Shown: positions 37,000 through 45,538 of the stretch, piece after piece
Numbering within the stretch: the stretch's first letter is position 1
How the letters are laid out: each line of letters begins with the position of its first letter
Source: Leifsonia sp. TF02-11
Lineage (GTDB): Bacteria > Actinomycetota > Actinomycetes > Actinomycetales > Microbacteriaceae
Assembly (NCBI RefSeq): GCF_017565305.1
Contig: NZ_JAGEKP010000004.1
Span: forward strand, 62,001 to 126,000
DNA length: 64,000 nucleotides
Direction of reading: 5' to 3'
Program-made: the position numbers and the translations under genes
Notes under the pieces: generated by a model
What the model saw: only the letters and a program-made list of their open reading frames with translations
Database searches by the model: none
Told to the model about the DNA's origin: nothing

Positions 37000-38412
37000 C
37001 TAGTAGACCGTCGCGACCGGGACGTGCTTGCCCTCGTCGTCGAGGTGGTCCTCGGCGGGGGCTGGTCCCTTCTGGGCCGCGCGCTTGATGAGCTTGAACT
37101 CGACGACCGCGAGGGTGCCGTAGACCGCGGTGAAGGCAAGGAGCGAGATCAGGACTTCGAGTCCGGTGGTTCCCGGCGAGACGCCGTCCTGGGTCTTCAT
37201 GAGGCTGAACACGATCCAGGGCTGCCTGCCCATCTCGGTGAAGATCCAGCCGACGATCATGGCGCCGAGCGAGAGCGGGAACGCCCAGATCGCCACCTTC
37301 CACATCCACGGCCACGGTGGTGTGCGGCCCTTGCGGGTGAGCCAGAGGCCGACGACGGCCACGAGCACGTGCAGGAGGCCGAGGCCGATCATCCAGCGGA
37401 ACGACCAGTAGGTCACCCAGATGATCGGGGTGTAGTCGCCGGGGCCGAAGATGTCCTGGTAGTGCGCGTTGAGGTCGTTGATGCCTTCGACAGTGCCGTC
37501 CAGGGTGTGCGTCGACAGGAACGACAGCAGATAGGGCACGCGGATGGAGAACAGTTCGTGCACGCCGTCCGGCGTTCCGAGGGTGAAGATCGAGAACGAG
37601 GCGTCCGCTCCCGTCGAGGTCTTGTAGAGCGCTTCGGCCGCCGCCATCTTCATCGGCTGCGTCTGCACCATCGCCAGGCCGAGCTGGTCACCGCTGATGA
37701 CGCTGCCGATACCGGCGACGACCATCATCCAGAGGCCGAACTTGAGCGCGGGACGCATGGTCTCGAGATTGCGGGTGCGCGAGAGGTGCCAGGCCGCGAC
37801 TGCGATGATCAGGCCGGCCGAGACCATGAAGCAGCCGAACATCGTGTGCGGGAACGCCGCAAGCGCCACCTTGTTCGTGAGCACGGCCCAGAGATCGGTG
37901 AGCTCGGCGCGGCCTCGTGCGGGGTCGAGCTTGAAGCCGACCGGGTTCTGCATGAACGCGTTGGCCGCGAGGATGAAGTACGCCGAGAGGATGGAGCCGA
38001 CGGCGACGATCCAGATGCAGGCCAGATGGATGCCGCGCGGCAGTTTGTCCCAGCCGAAGATCCAGAGGCCGATGAACGTCGCTTCGAGGAAGAACGCGAG
38101 CAGGCCCTCCAGCGCCAGCGGAGCACCGAAGATGTCGCCGACGAAACGCGAGTAGTTCGACCAGTTCATCCCGAACTGGAACTCCTGCACGATGCCCGTC
38201 ACGACGCCCATGGCGAAGTTGATGAGGAACAGCTTGCCGAAGAAGTGCGTGAGCTGGAGGTAGTGGACCTTGCCCGTGCGGTACCAGGCGGTCTGGTAGA
38301 CCGCGACGACGGTCACGAGACCGATGGTGAGCGGGACGAACAGGAAGTGATAGATGGTCGTGAGTCCGAATTGCCAGCGTGCCAGCAGCAGCGGATCGAG
38401 GATCTCGTTCAC
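37000..38412 (-). CDS. cydA: Cytochrome bd oxidase subunit I
   Basis: CydA carries the haems and the quinol site. The 470-residue protein starts with LDPLLLARWQFGLTTIYHFLFVPLTIG, whose histidine is a haem b595/d ligand. It also has GRQPW and the short Q-loop form typical of Actinobacteria. GTG 38412 is 22 bases from a palindrome that resembles a BlaI operator, so the cyd operon may answer to the divergently encoded BlaI-type repressor. Confidence 0.97.
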   Translation of the reverse strand: MNEILDPLLLARWQFGLTTIYHFLFVPLTIGLVTVVAVYQTAWYRTGKVHYLQLTHFFGKLFLINFAMGVVTGIVQEFQFGMNWSNYSRFVGDIFGAPLALEGLLAFFLEATFIGLWIFGWDKLPRGIHLACIWIVAVGSILSAYFILAANAFMQNPVGFKLDPARGRAELTDLWAVLTNKVALAAFPHTMFGCFMVSAGLIIAVAAWHLSRTRNLETMRPALKFGLWMMVVAGIGSVISGDQLGLAMVQTQPMKMAAAEALYKTSTGADASFSIFTLGTPDGVHELFSIRVPYLLSFLSTHTLDGTVEGINDLNAHYQDIFGPGDYTPIIWVTYWSFRWMIGLGLLHVLVAVVGLWLTRKGRTPPWPWMWKVAIWAFPLSLGAMIVGWIFTEMGRQPWIVFSLMKTQDGVSPGTTGLEVLISLLAFTAVYGTLAVVEFKLIKRAAQKGPAPAEDHLDDEGKHVPVATVY

Positions 38413-38434
38413 GCAGCCCTACCCTTCCGGTCAA

Positions 38435-38453
38435 GTTCTACGTTCTGTAGAAC
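38435..38453. promoter_or_regulatory. BlaI-like operator 1, near cydA
   Basis: The arms GTTCTAC (38435-38441) and GTAGAAC (38447-38453) are perfect and five bases apart. It lies 23 bases upstream of the cydA start and 24 bases, centre to centre, from a second copy. Confidence 0.75.
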
Positions 38454-38459
38454 GGCTAC

Positions 38460-38476
38460 TTCTACAGAGTGTAGAA
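38460..38476. promoter_or_regulatory. BlaI-like operator 2, near blaI
   Basis: TTCTACA (38460-38466) and TGTAGAA (38470-38476) form a perfect palindrome with a 3-base centre. It shares the TTCTAC-N5-GTAGAA core with operator 1 and lies over the upstream part of the blaI promoter. Confidence 0.75.
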
Positions 38477-38496
38477 CATTCACAGCTACTTCGCGC

Positions 38497-38502
38497 TACC
38501 CT
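38497..38502 (+). promoter_or_regulatory. -10 hexamer TACCCT of the blaI gene
   Basis: TACCCT is followed by six bases and GTG 38509. Operator 2 lies about 20 bases upstream, over the -35 region. Confidence 0.6.
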
Positions 38503-38508
38503 GGAGGC

Positions 38509-38874
38509 GTGGCGAATCTCGGAGAACTCGAACGAGCGGTGATGGACGCCCTCTGGTCGGGCGACTCCCCCATCACCGCAGGCGAACTGCGCGACAAATT
38601 AGCGGCCTCCCGCACCGACGGCAAGACCCCGGCGCTCACCACCGTCCTCACCGTGCTCTCCCGCCTCGAGCAGAAGGGCTTCGTCGACCGCGACCGCGAC
38701 GCACGCCCGCACGTCTATTTCGCCACCCTCACGCGCGCCGGCCACGTGGCCGACCTGATGCGCGAAGTGCTGGAGACCTCCTCCGATCGCACAGAGGCAC
38801 TGGCGTACTTCGTGGGCTCCGTCGACGAGTCCGAGGCCCAGGTGCTGCGCCGACTCCTCGACGCCCGCAGCTGA
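38509..38874 (+). CDS. BlaI/MecI/CopY-family transcriptional repressor
   Basis: This 121-residue winged-helix protein has the family features ELERAVMDALWSGDSPITAGEL at the start and TTVLTVLSRLEQKGFVDRDRD in the wing. The carboxyl part dimerises. It is followed five bases later by an M56 peptidase, the standard signal-sensing partner that inactivates such repressors. The two palindromes upstream are likely operators, shared with the divergent cyd operon. Ligand or signal cannot be told from sequence. Confidence 0.93.
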   Translation: MANLGELERAVMDALWSGDSPITAGELRDKLAASRTDGKTPALTTVLTVLSRLEQKGFVDRDRDARPHVYFATLTRAGHVADLMREVLETSSDRTEALAYFVGSVDESEAQVLRRLLDARS

Positions 38875-38879
38875 CCGGG

Positions 38880-39821
38880 ATGCCCGTCGACTCGACCGCC
38901 GTCGTCCTCGGCGTGCTCGCGCTGGCCCTCGCCTGGCCGGTGCCGCTGATCCTCGCGCGCGCGAAGTGGCCCGCCGCCGCCCCGGTGCTCGCTCTCGCGC
39001 TCTGGCAGTCGATCGCGCTCGCCGGAGGGATCTCGATGATCGGCTCGCTGCTGCTCGCCGGCCTCGAACCGTTCGGCGACGACCTGGCGAGCCGTGTCTC
39101 GGGGGCCGCGGCGGCGCTGTTCAGCGGGCCGCTCCCTCCGGACGTGTCGCTGCTGCACACGTTCTTCCTGAGCGCGGCGGTGCTGTTGACGGCGCACCTC
39201 GTCCTGAACCTCGCCCTCACCTCGGTGCGCAGCCGACGCCAGCGTCACCGGCACATGGAGCTGCTGCGCCTGCTCAGCTCGCCGCTGCCGGACGAACCGG
39301 CGACGCGCATCATCGACCATCCCGCCCCTGCGGCATACTGCCTCCCCGGCGCGCGCAGCGTCACGGTGCTCTCCGAGGGCATGATCGAGCTTCTCAGCCC
39401 CGAAGAGCTGGAGGCCGTGATCGCCCACGAACGCGCCCACCTGCGCCAGAAGCACCACCTGCTGCTCGACGCCTTCCGGTCGTGGAAGCGCGCACTCCCC
39501 TGGTTCCCGATCGCCACCCGGGCGCAGGACGCGGTGGCGCTCCTCGTGGAGATGCTCGCCGACGACACCGCGCGGCGCGCCTCCGGCGACGCGGTGCTGG
39601 CCGATGCCATCCGGATCGTCGACTCGACCGGGTCAGCAGGCACCGCGCTCGGCGCGCCGAAGGACCCCCGCACGCCGGAGCAGCGACGAACCGCGCTGCT
39701 CGCACGCGAGGACCGGCTCACCGCCGACCACAGGACGGTCGGCACCGGTGTCCGCCTGTTCGTGGTCGTCGCGATCGTGCTGCTGGTCGTGGTGCCGCCG
39801 GTGCTCGTGCTCACGAGCTGA
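38880..39821 (+). CDS. M56-family membrane metallopeptidase (BlaR1-like)
   Basis: This 313-residue protein has membrane segments near residues 5-25, 35-60 and 90-112 and one at the end. A zinc motif HERAH at 183-187 and the acidic region around E224 complete the active site. There is no penicillin-binding sensor domain, unlike BlaR1 of staphylococci, so it probably senses another signal. It would cleave or inactivate the repressor encoded just upstream. Confidence 0.92.
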   Translation: MPVDSTAVVLGVLALALAWPVPLILARAKWPAAAPVLALALWQSIALAGGISMIGSLLLAGLEPFGDDLASRVSGAAAALFSGPLPPDVSLLHTFFLSAAVLLTAHLVLNLALTSVRSRRQRHRHMELLRLLSSPLPDEPATRIIDHPAPAAYCLPGARSVTVLSEGMIELLSPEELEAVIAHERAHLRQKHHLLLDAFRSWKRALPWFPIATRAQDAVALLVEMLADDTARRASGDAVLADAIRIVDSTGSAGTALGAPKDPRTPEQRRTALLAREDRLTADHRTVGTGVRLFVVVAIVLLVVVPPVLVLTS

Positions 39822-39836
39822 TCAGGCGCCTCCCGC

Positions 39837-39842
39837 TAGCCT
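39837..39842 (+). promoter_or_regulatory. -10 hexamer TAGCCT of the TetR gene
   Basis: TAGCCT is followed by six bases and ATG 39849. Confidence 0.6.
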
Positions 39843-39848
39843 GGAAGC

Positions 39849-40439
39849 ATGCCGGAGAAGCGGGGATACGCCAAGGGAATCGCCAAACGCGAGGAGATCC
39901 TCGCGCGAGCCTTGGAGGTGTTCGCCGACAAGGGCTACCGCAAGGCCTCGCTGCGCGAGATCGCCGACTCGGTCGGCCTCAGCCAGGCCGGCCTCCTGCA
40001 TCACTTCTCGTCGAAGGAGGAGCTGTTCGCCGAGGTGCTGCGCAAGCGCGACGAGGTCGACTCCGCCGGCGGTGAGCTCGGGGCCGACTGGACGGGGGCG
40101 CTCGACGGTCTGGTCGGGATCGTGCGCCACAACGCGGAAGTTCCCGGACTGGTGCAGCTCTACGCCACCATCTCCGCCGAGGCGGCGGACCCGGAGCACC
40201 CTGGCCACGACTACTTCGTCTCGCGCTACGCGCAGATCGTCGGCGGTCTGGAGCAGTACCTCCGCTCCGAGCAGGAGGCCGGACGCATCCGCGCCGACGC
40301 CGACCCGCGTACGCTCGCTCGCCTGGCGGTCGCCGTCGCCGACGGGATGCAGGTGCAGTGGATGCTCGATCCCAGCGCCGACATGGCCGACGCCGTCGAG
40401 GCGTACTGGTCGCTGATCCGGTCGGCACCGGGCACATGA
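39849..40439 (+). CDS. TetR/AcrR-family transcriptional regulator
   Basis: This 196-residue regulator has an amino-terminal helix-turn-helix (about 15-60, AKREEILARALEVFADKGYRKASLREIADSVGLSQAGLLHHF) and a larger ligand domain. It overlaps the DedA gene by four bases (ATGA), so the two are co-expressed and autoregulation is likely. The effector is unknown. Confidence 0.95.
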   Translation: MPEKRGYAKGIAKREEILARALEVFADKGYRKASLREIADSVGLSQAGLLHHFSSKEELFAEVLRKRDEVDSAGGELGADWTGALDGLVGIVRHNAEVPGLVQLYATISAEAADPEHPGHDYFVSRYAQIVGGLEQYLRSEQEAGRIRADADPRTLARLAVAVADGMQVQWMLDPSADMADAVEAYWSLIRSAPGT

Positions 40440-41110
40440 ACGACGCGCTCACCTGGATCCTCGACCTCGTCCAGTCCGTCGACCCCGTCCTCCGCACCCT
40501 GCTCGCGGGGGTCGGGATCATGCTGGAGACCTCGATCCTCGTCGGGCTGATCGTTCCGGGCGACACGATCGTGCTGGTCGCCTCCACCGCTGTCGCGGGC
40601 CCGCTGGAGTACGCCGCCCTCGTGATCGCGGTGATCGTCGGCGCACTCTGCGGCGAGTCGATCGGCTTCGCCCTCGGCCGCTACTTCGGCCCGCGCATCC
40701 GCGCCAGCCGGCTCGGCCGGCGGCTCGGCCCCCAGAACTTCGACCGCGCAGAGGCCTACCTCGCCAAGCGCGGCGGCATCGCCGTGTTCCTCTCGCGCTT
40801 CCTCCCCGTGCTGCACTCGCTCATCCCCCTCACGGTCGGGATGAGTCCGATGCGCTATCGCACATTCATGGCGTGGACGGTACCCGCGTGCGTGATCTGG
40901 GCGTTCGCGTACGTCACAGTGGGTTCGCTCGCCGCCGGCGGCTACCGCGAGCTCTCCGAGGAGCTCCACTGGGCGGGCTACGCCTTCGTCGCCGTGATCG
41001 CGGTGTTCATCGGGGTGGTGTTCGTGGTGAAGAAGGTCCTCCAGAAGCGCGAGGCGGCACACATGGGTGCGGCGGCCCGGTCGCCCGAGCCGCCGCACGC
41101 GGAGCTGTGA
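40436..41110 (+). CDS. DedA-family membrane protein
   Basis: This 224-residue protein has four or five hydrophobic segments and the DedA signatures ETSILVGLIVPGDTI near residue 31 and FLSRFLPVLHSLIPLTVG near 121. DedA proteins are implicated in lipid flipping, for example of undecaprenyl phosphate, and in envelope homeostasis. It is coupled to the TetR gene and converges with the substrate-binding protein gene. Confidence 0.95.
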   Translation: MNDALTWILDLVQSVDPVLRTLLAGVGIMLETSILVGLIVPGDTIVLVASTAVAGPLEYAALVIAVIVGALCGESIGFALGRYFGPRIRASRLGRRLGPQNFDRAEAYLAKRGGIAVFLSRFLPVLHSLIPLTVGMSPMRYRTFMAWTVPACVIWAFAYVTVGSLAAGGYRELSEELHWAGYAFVAVIAVFIGVVFVVKKVLQKREAAHMGAAARSPEPPHAEL

Positions 41111-41126
41111 GGAGGCCGGGGCCTCC
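41111..41126. terminator. Bidirectional hairpin between convergent genes
   Basis: GGAGGCC and GGCCTCC pair directly after the DedA stop and ten bases from the stop of the substrate-binding protein gene. No T-run is present. Confidence 0.6.
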
Positions 41127-41135
41127 CGCTTCAAC

Positions 41136-42071
41136 CTAGATCTTGATCGGGTGCTCCTGCAGCCACTTCTTCGCCACGGCGTCGGGCTGGGTCTTGTTCG
41201 CGCCCTGGTTCTCGGCGTTCATGGCGATGAGATCGTCCGTGGTCAACTCGGCCGAGACCTTGTTGAGCACCGACTTCACCTTGTCGGAGGCCTTCTTGGT
41301 GTTGATCAACGGCACGATGTTCTGCGCGGCGATCAGGTTCTTCGGGTCCTTCAGCACGACGAAACCGTTGTCCTTGATGGCCGGGGTCGTCGTGTAGATG
41401 TCAGCGAGCTCCACGTCACCGTTCTTGAGCGCGGTGACGGTGAGCGGGCCGCCCGAGTCGCTGATCGGGGTGAGCGTCGCCGTCACGCCGTAGGTCGACT
41501 TGAGGCCCGGGATGCCGTAGGGACGGGTGGCGAACTCGGGGTTCGCGCCGACCCTCAGCGGGACGGTGACCTTCTTCAGGTCCTCCAGGCTCGTCACGCC
41601 GTACTTGTCCGAGAACTCCTTGGTGACGTTGTAGGAGTCGGCGTCCTGCGCCTTTGCCTGGTCGAGCACCTCGAAGCCCTTCGGCAGGGCGTCGTTCAGC
41701 GCGGCGTAGACGTCTGCGCTCGAGCTGGCCGTGCTGGTCTTGTCGTAGAACTGGAGCAGGTTGCCCGAGTACTCCGGGACGAGGTCGATCGAGCCGTCCT
41801 GCAGCGCCTTCAGGTAGACGTCACGCTGGCCGATGCTGGGCTTGTAGTTGACCGTGATGCCGTTGGCGGCTAGGGCCTGGCCGTAGACCTGCATCAGGAT
41901 CTCCGACTCGCCGAAGGCGGCCGAGCCGACGGTGACGCTGTCGCTGGACGAGGAACTGCTGCCGCTGGTGTTGAATGCGCCGCCGCCTCCGGACGAGCAC
42001 GCGCTGAGGGCCAGGAGCGCCCCCGCCGCGAGCACACCGGCCGCGATGCGGCCCTTCGTGGATCCGAACAT
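41136..42071 (-). CDS. Substrate-binding lipoprotein of an OpuC/ProX-type osmoprotectant ABC transporter
   Basis: The 311-residue protein starts with a lipoprotein signal (AAGALLALSAC, cysteine near residue 25). It is followed by a Ser/Gly linker and an OpuAC-type domain for glycine betaine, choline or carnitine (VTVGSAAFGESEILMQVYGQAL, SIGQRDVYLKALQDGSIDLVPEYSGNLLQFY). It is the last of four genes with ATPase and two permeases upstream. The ligand is inferred from family only. Confidence 0.93.
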   Translation of the reverse strand: MFGSTKGRIAAGVLAAGALLALSACSSGGGGAFNTSGSSSSSSDSVTVGSAAFGESEILMQVYGQALAANGITVNYKPSIGQRDVYLKALQDGSIDLVPEYSGNLLQFYDKTSTASSSADVYAALNDALPKGFEVLDQAKAQDADSYNVTKEFSDKYGVTSLEDLKKVTVPLRVGANPEFATRPYGIPGLKSTYGVTATLTPISDSGGPLTVTALKNGDVELADIYTTTPAIKDNGFVVLKDPKNLIAAQNIVPLINTKKASDKVKSVLNKVSAELTTDDLIAMNAENQGANKTQPDAVAKKWLQEHPIKI

Positions 42072-42133
42072 GTGATTCTCTCTCTTCTGTGTGCGATGGG
42101 TCTCTGTGAGCAGGAATGGGGAGGACGAGGAGG

Positions 42134-42877
42134 TCAGTGGGTCGGCTGCCGCCCGGGCACCGTGATGCCGAGGGCGCGCCAGGGGTCCTTCGCCCGGTCG
42201 GAACGGACCGTGCCGGCCGTGACACCGCGCGGGACGACGAGCTTCTGCGTGATCGCGAACAGGCCGTCGACGACCAGGGCCAGCACGACCACGATGATCG
42301 AACCGCCGAGCATCTCCGCGTAGTTCTGCACCGGAAGGCCGTCGAACAGGAACCGTCCGAGGCCGCCGACCGGCAGGATCGCCGCGACAGTCCACGTCGC
42401 GATGACCTGGAGGGCGCCGGACCGCAGGCCGCCGAGCACGAGCGGCAGCGACAACGGCAGCTCGACCTTGCCGAAGATCTGCCACTCGGTCATACCGATC
42501 GCGCGCGCGGCGTCGATCGTGCTCCTGTTCACCGACTCCAGCCCGGAGTACGCGCCGGCGAGCAGTGGCGGAACGGCCAGGATGGTGAGGGCGATGAGCG
42601 GCGGGACGATCGAGATGTTCGCCATGATGAGCGCGAGATAGACCACGAGTCCCAGCGTCGGAAGCGCGCGCAGCGCACCGGAGACCCCGACCGCGAGCCC
42701 CCGCAGTCTTCCGGTGTGCCCGATCAGGAATCCGATCGGGAGGGCGATGATGCTCGCGATCAGGAGTGTGAGCAGTGTGTAGACGATGTGCTCTCCCGTG
42801 CGGGCGGGGATGCCGGCGGGACCCGCCCAGTTGGCGGGTGCGAACAGCCACTGGAAGGCGGCGAGGAAGTCCGTCAT
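42134..42877 (-). CDS. OpuC-type ABC transporter permease
   Basis: This 247-residue BPD-type permease has about five membrane segments and the EAA-like loop DAARAIGMTEWQIFGKVELPLSLPLVLGGL. ATG 42877 overlaps the stop of the upstream permease (ATGA). It works with the second permease, the ATPase and the lipoprotein. Confidence 0.94.
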   Translation of the reverse strand: MTDFLAAFQWLFAPANWAGPAGIPARTGEHIVYTLLTLLIASIIALPIGFLIGHTGRLRGLAVGVSGALRALPTLGLVVYLALIMANISIVPPLIALTILAVPPLLAGAYSGLESVNRSTIDAARAIGMTEWQIFGKVELPLSLPLVLGGLRSGALQVIATWTVAAILPVGGLGRFLFDGLPVQNYAEMLGGSIIVVVLALVVDGLFAITQKLVVPRGVTAGTVRSDRAKDPWRALGITVPGRQPTH

Positions 42878-43563
42878 GCGCCGGTCACCGCCTTCATCGC
42901 CGCCGAGCGCCGCAGTCGCCCGGTGCGCCGGTCGAGCCGCGACCACGGCAGGAGCAGCCGCCCGAGCAGCACGAGGACGAGGTCGAACACCAGGGCGACG
43001 ACCATGATGAGGATGATGCCGACCGCCACTTCCTCCGGGTAGTAGCGGTTGAGCCCGTCGGTGAAGAGTTGCCCGAGGTTGGCTACGCCGAGGAGCGCGC
43101 CGATGCTCACGAGACTCACCGTCGAGACCGAGACCACCCGCAGGCCGGCCAGCAGCACGGGCCCGGCGAGGGGCAGCTCGACGGACCAGAACCTCCGCCA
43201 GCTCGAGAACCCGATCGCGGTCGCGGACTGGACCACGTCAGCCGGTACCGACGCGAGCGCGTCCGCGGTGGTGCGCACCATGAGCGCCAGCGCGTAGATG
43301 CTCAACGCGACGACGAGGTTGACCGGATCGAGGATCTTCGTGCCGATCAACGCAGGCATGGCGACGAGGAGCGGAAGCGACGGGATCGCGTAGAGGATGC
43401 CGCCGATGGTCAGCAGGACGGGACGGCTCACCCGATACCGGTTGGCCACCCAGCCGATCGGCAGTGACACCACGAAGCCGACCACGATCGGGATGGCGCT
43501 CAGCCACACGTGGGAGACCGTGAGATTCCAGACCTGGCCGAGATTCGACCACAGGAAGTTCAC
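42874..43563 (-). CDS. OpuC-type ABC transporter permease
   Basis: This 229-residue permease has five to six membrane segments and the loop SATAIGFSSWRRFWSVELPLAGPVLLAGLR. It overlaps the ATPase gene upstream and the other permease downstream by four bases each, showing a tightly coupled operon. Confidence 0.94.
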   Translation of the reverse strand: MNFLWSNLGQVWNLTVSHVWLSAIPIVVGFVVSLPIGWVANRYRVSRPVLLTIGGILYAIPSLPLLVAMPALIGTKILDPVNLVVALSIYALALMVRTTADALASVPADVVQSATAIGFSSWRRFWSVELPLAGPVLLAGLRVVSVSTVSLVSIGALLGVANLGQLFTDGLNRYYPEEVAVGIILIMVVALVFDLVLVLLGRLLLPWSRLDRRTGRLRRSAAMKAVTGA

Positions 43564-44471
43564 TGCGGAAGCCGTGGAGGGGCGCCACCCTGCGTTACGG
43601 CGTCCGCACCACCCGCGACGGACACCGCCGCGGCCTTTGAATCTCGGTCAGGGGAAAGCTCGGAGCTCAGGACGCCCGCAGTGCGCCCCTCGCTGTCGAC
43701 GAGCACCGACCCAGTGGGGGTCTGCTCGATGTGGAGGGCGCGCTTGCCGCGGTCGGCGCCGACGAACGACGCGACGAAGTCGTCGGCGGGCGACGCGAGG
43801 ATCTCGGCGGGCGTGCCCTTCTGGGCCACGATCCCGCCCTTGCGGAAGATGACCACCTGGTCGCCGAGCCGGAACGCCTCGTCGATGTCGTGCGTCACGA
43901 ACAGCACCGTCTTGCCGAGGTCACGCTGCAACCGCAACAGCTCGTTCTGGAGGTCGTCGCGCACGATCGGGTCGACGGCGCCGAACGGCTCGTCCATCAG
44001 CAGGATGTTCGGGTCGACCGCGAGGCCGCGGGCCACTCCCACGCGCTGCTGCTGGCCTCCCGAGAGCTGGCTGGGGTACTTGTCGGCGAGCGACCGCTCG
44101 AGGCCGACCGTGTCCATCAGTTCGAGCGCGTGCTCATAGGCGACCTTCTTCTTCACGCCGGTGAGCACGGGGACCGTCGCGATGTTGTCGACGACCTTGC
44201 GGTGCGGCAGCAGGCCCGAGTTCTGCATCACGTAGCCGATGCGTCGGCGCAGGTGCACGGGCTTGAGGCTCTGCACGTCTTCGCCGTCGATCGACACGGT
44301 GCCGCTGGTCGGGTCGACCATGCGGTTCACCATGCGCAGGATGGTCGTCTTGCCGCTGCCCGACGACCCCACGAGGACGGTGATCTTTCTCGACGGGATC
44401 ACCAGCGAGAAGTCGTCGACCGCGACCGTCCCGTCGGGGAACCGCTTCGTCACCGAGCGGAACTCGATCAT
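43560..44471 (-). CDS. OpuC/ProV-type ABC transporter ATP-binding protein
   Basis: This 303-residue ATPase has Walker A VGSSGSGKTT (33-42), LSGGQQQR near residue 135 and LLMDEPFGAVD after it. About 60 residues beyond the ATPase core form a partial regulatory tail, shorter than the two CBS domains of some homologues. It is the first gene of the operon; a perfect palindrome lies 97 bases upstream. Confidence 0.95.
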   Translation of the reverse strand: MIEFRSVTKRFPDGTVAVDDFSLVIPSRKITVLVGSSGSGKTTILRMVNRMVDPTSGTVSIDGEDVQSLKPVHLRRRIGYVMQNSGLLPHRKVVDNIATVPVLTGVKKKVAYEHALELMDTVGLERSLADKYPSQLSGGQQQRVGVARGLAVDPNILLMDEPFGAVDPIVRDDLQNELLRLQRDLGKTVLFVTHDIDEAFRLGDQVVIFRKGGIVAQKGTPAEILASPADDFVASFVGADRGKRALHIEQTPTGSVLVDSEGRTAGVLSSELSPDRDSKAAAVSVAGGADAVTQGGAPPRLPQ

Positions 44472-44567
44472 CGGCTCTCACTTCTCGGGAGGTACGGATC
44501 TCTCGATCCGGGCGGCAGGCTGGTCACGATCGTCTGGGCCATCTCTTCCACCCAAACAGCCTTTCGG

Positions 44568-44586
44568 TCAATTCGCAATGAATTGA
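44568..44586. promoter_or_regulatory. Perfect palindrome upstream of the OpuC-type operon
   Basis: TCAATTC (44568-44574) and GAATTGA (44580-44586) are separated by five bases. The site lies in an A+T-richer 200-base gap between the TetR gene and the ATPase gene, and has the size of a TetR operator. Confidence 0.55.
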
Positions 44587-44673
44587 GTCGGTTTATGGCA
44601 GGAAACCCAGGCACCATGTGACAACTCTGTCCGGTACCACCGACATTCCCGAGGAGCGCGAACTCGAAGAGCG

Positions 44674-45333
44674 TCAGCCCTTCGGGTCGTACCGCCGCTC
44701 CAGGTACTCGCGCGCCACGATGCGCGCCTCGTCGATGTAGCGCGGGTCGCCCATCGGGTCGTCGAGGAACGCCCGGTTGATGAGGCCGTCCATGATCTCC
44801 ACGACGATCTCGAGGCGGAAGGCCAGGTCTTCTCCGGCCGGGAGGCCGAACTCCTCCGAGAGGATCGCCGCGAATTGGGAGGCGAACGACGCGGTGCGCT
44901 CGACCTCCTCTTCTCCCGGGAGACCCGAGCGCTCGGCGTCGGTGAAACGGATGATGCGGAATCCCGGCTCCGTGCGGAACATCGCCACGAACGCGTCGAT
45001 CGCGCACTCCACGGCGTTCCACCAGTGCTCGGCGCCCTCGGTGCGGATGGCCTCGACGACCGAGTGCCGGTAGCGCAGGAGGGCGCGGTCGCGGAGGGCC
45101 TGCAAGAGCACGATGCGGTCGGGGAAGTACCGGTAGACCGTGCCGATGGACGCACCGGCGCGTTCGGCGACCATCGCCGTGGTCAGCCGGTCGAAGCCGA
45201 TCTCGTCGACCACCTCCGCCGCTGCGTCGAGCAGGGCGTCGATCCGGGCGGCGCTGCGCTCCTGGATCGGCTCCGTGCGCACGAGCGGCGCTCCTACAGT
45301 GTTCTGTGCGGCGACCAGGTCGTTGATGGGCAC
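44674..45333 (-). CDS. TetR-family transcriptional regulator
   Basis: This 219-residue regulator has a helix-turn-helix near 30-75 (RIDALLDAAAEVVDEIGFDRLTTAMVAERAGASIGTVYRYFPDR) and a helical ligand domain. GTG 45333 has AAGGAG upstream. Its position just before the osmoprotectant operon on the same strand suggests it controls that operon; the palindrome between them would be the operator. This is inference. Confidence 0.93.
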   Translation of the reverse strand: MPINDLVAAQNTVGAPLVRTEPIQERSAARIDALLDAAAEVVDEIGFDRLTTAMVAERAGASIGTVYRYFPDRIVLLQALRDRALLRYRHSVVEAIRTEGAEHWWNAVECAIDAFVAMFRTEPGFRIIRFTDAERSGLPGEEEVERTASFASQFAAILSEEFGLPAGEDLAFRLEIVVEIMDGLINRAFLDDPMGDPRYIDEARIVAREYLERRYDPKG

Positions 45334-45478
45334 GAGGGTGACTCCTTCTTTCTGTGTTCCACGATACGCGTGCGGGTCCCCAGTCCGGCGGCGGGATCTT
45401 TCCGTCGCTCACCTCGGATCATATTCGGGGAAACCTCACCTTTGCTCGGGAAATGCTCCAGACACACCGAAGATCTGT

Positions 45479-45494
45479 CCCCCAGATCTGGGGG
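45479..45494. promoter_or_regulatory. Perfect 16-bp palindrome in a divergent intergenic region
   Basis: CCCCCAGATCTGGGGG has no spacer. A further AGATCTG occurs eight bases to its left (45471-45477). The gap lies between divergent genes (TetR and App1), so a terminator is not expected and an operator is more likely. Confidence 0.45.
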
Positions 45495-45538
45495 CTGCGT
45501 CGGGGCGAACGTTCACTCCATGAGAAACTGGTACCTCT

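Noticed and set aside
38509-39821. BlaI-BlaR beta-lactam resistance locus
   Set aside because: The M56 protein has no penicillin-binding sensor domain and no beta-lactamase gene is nearby, so resistance is not supported.
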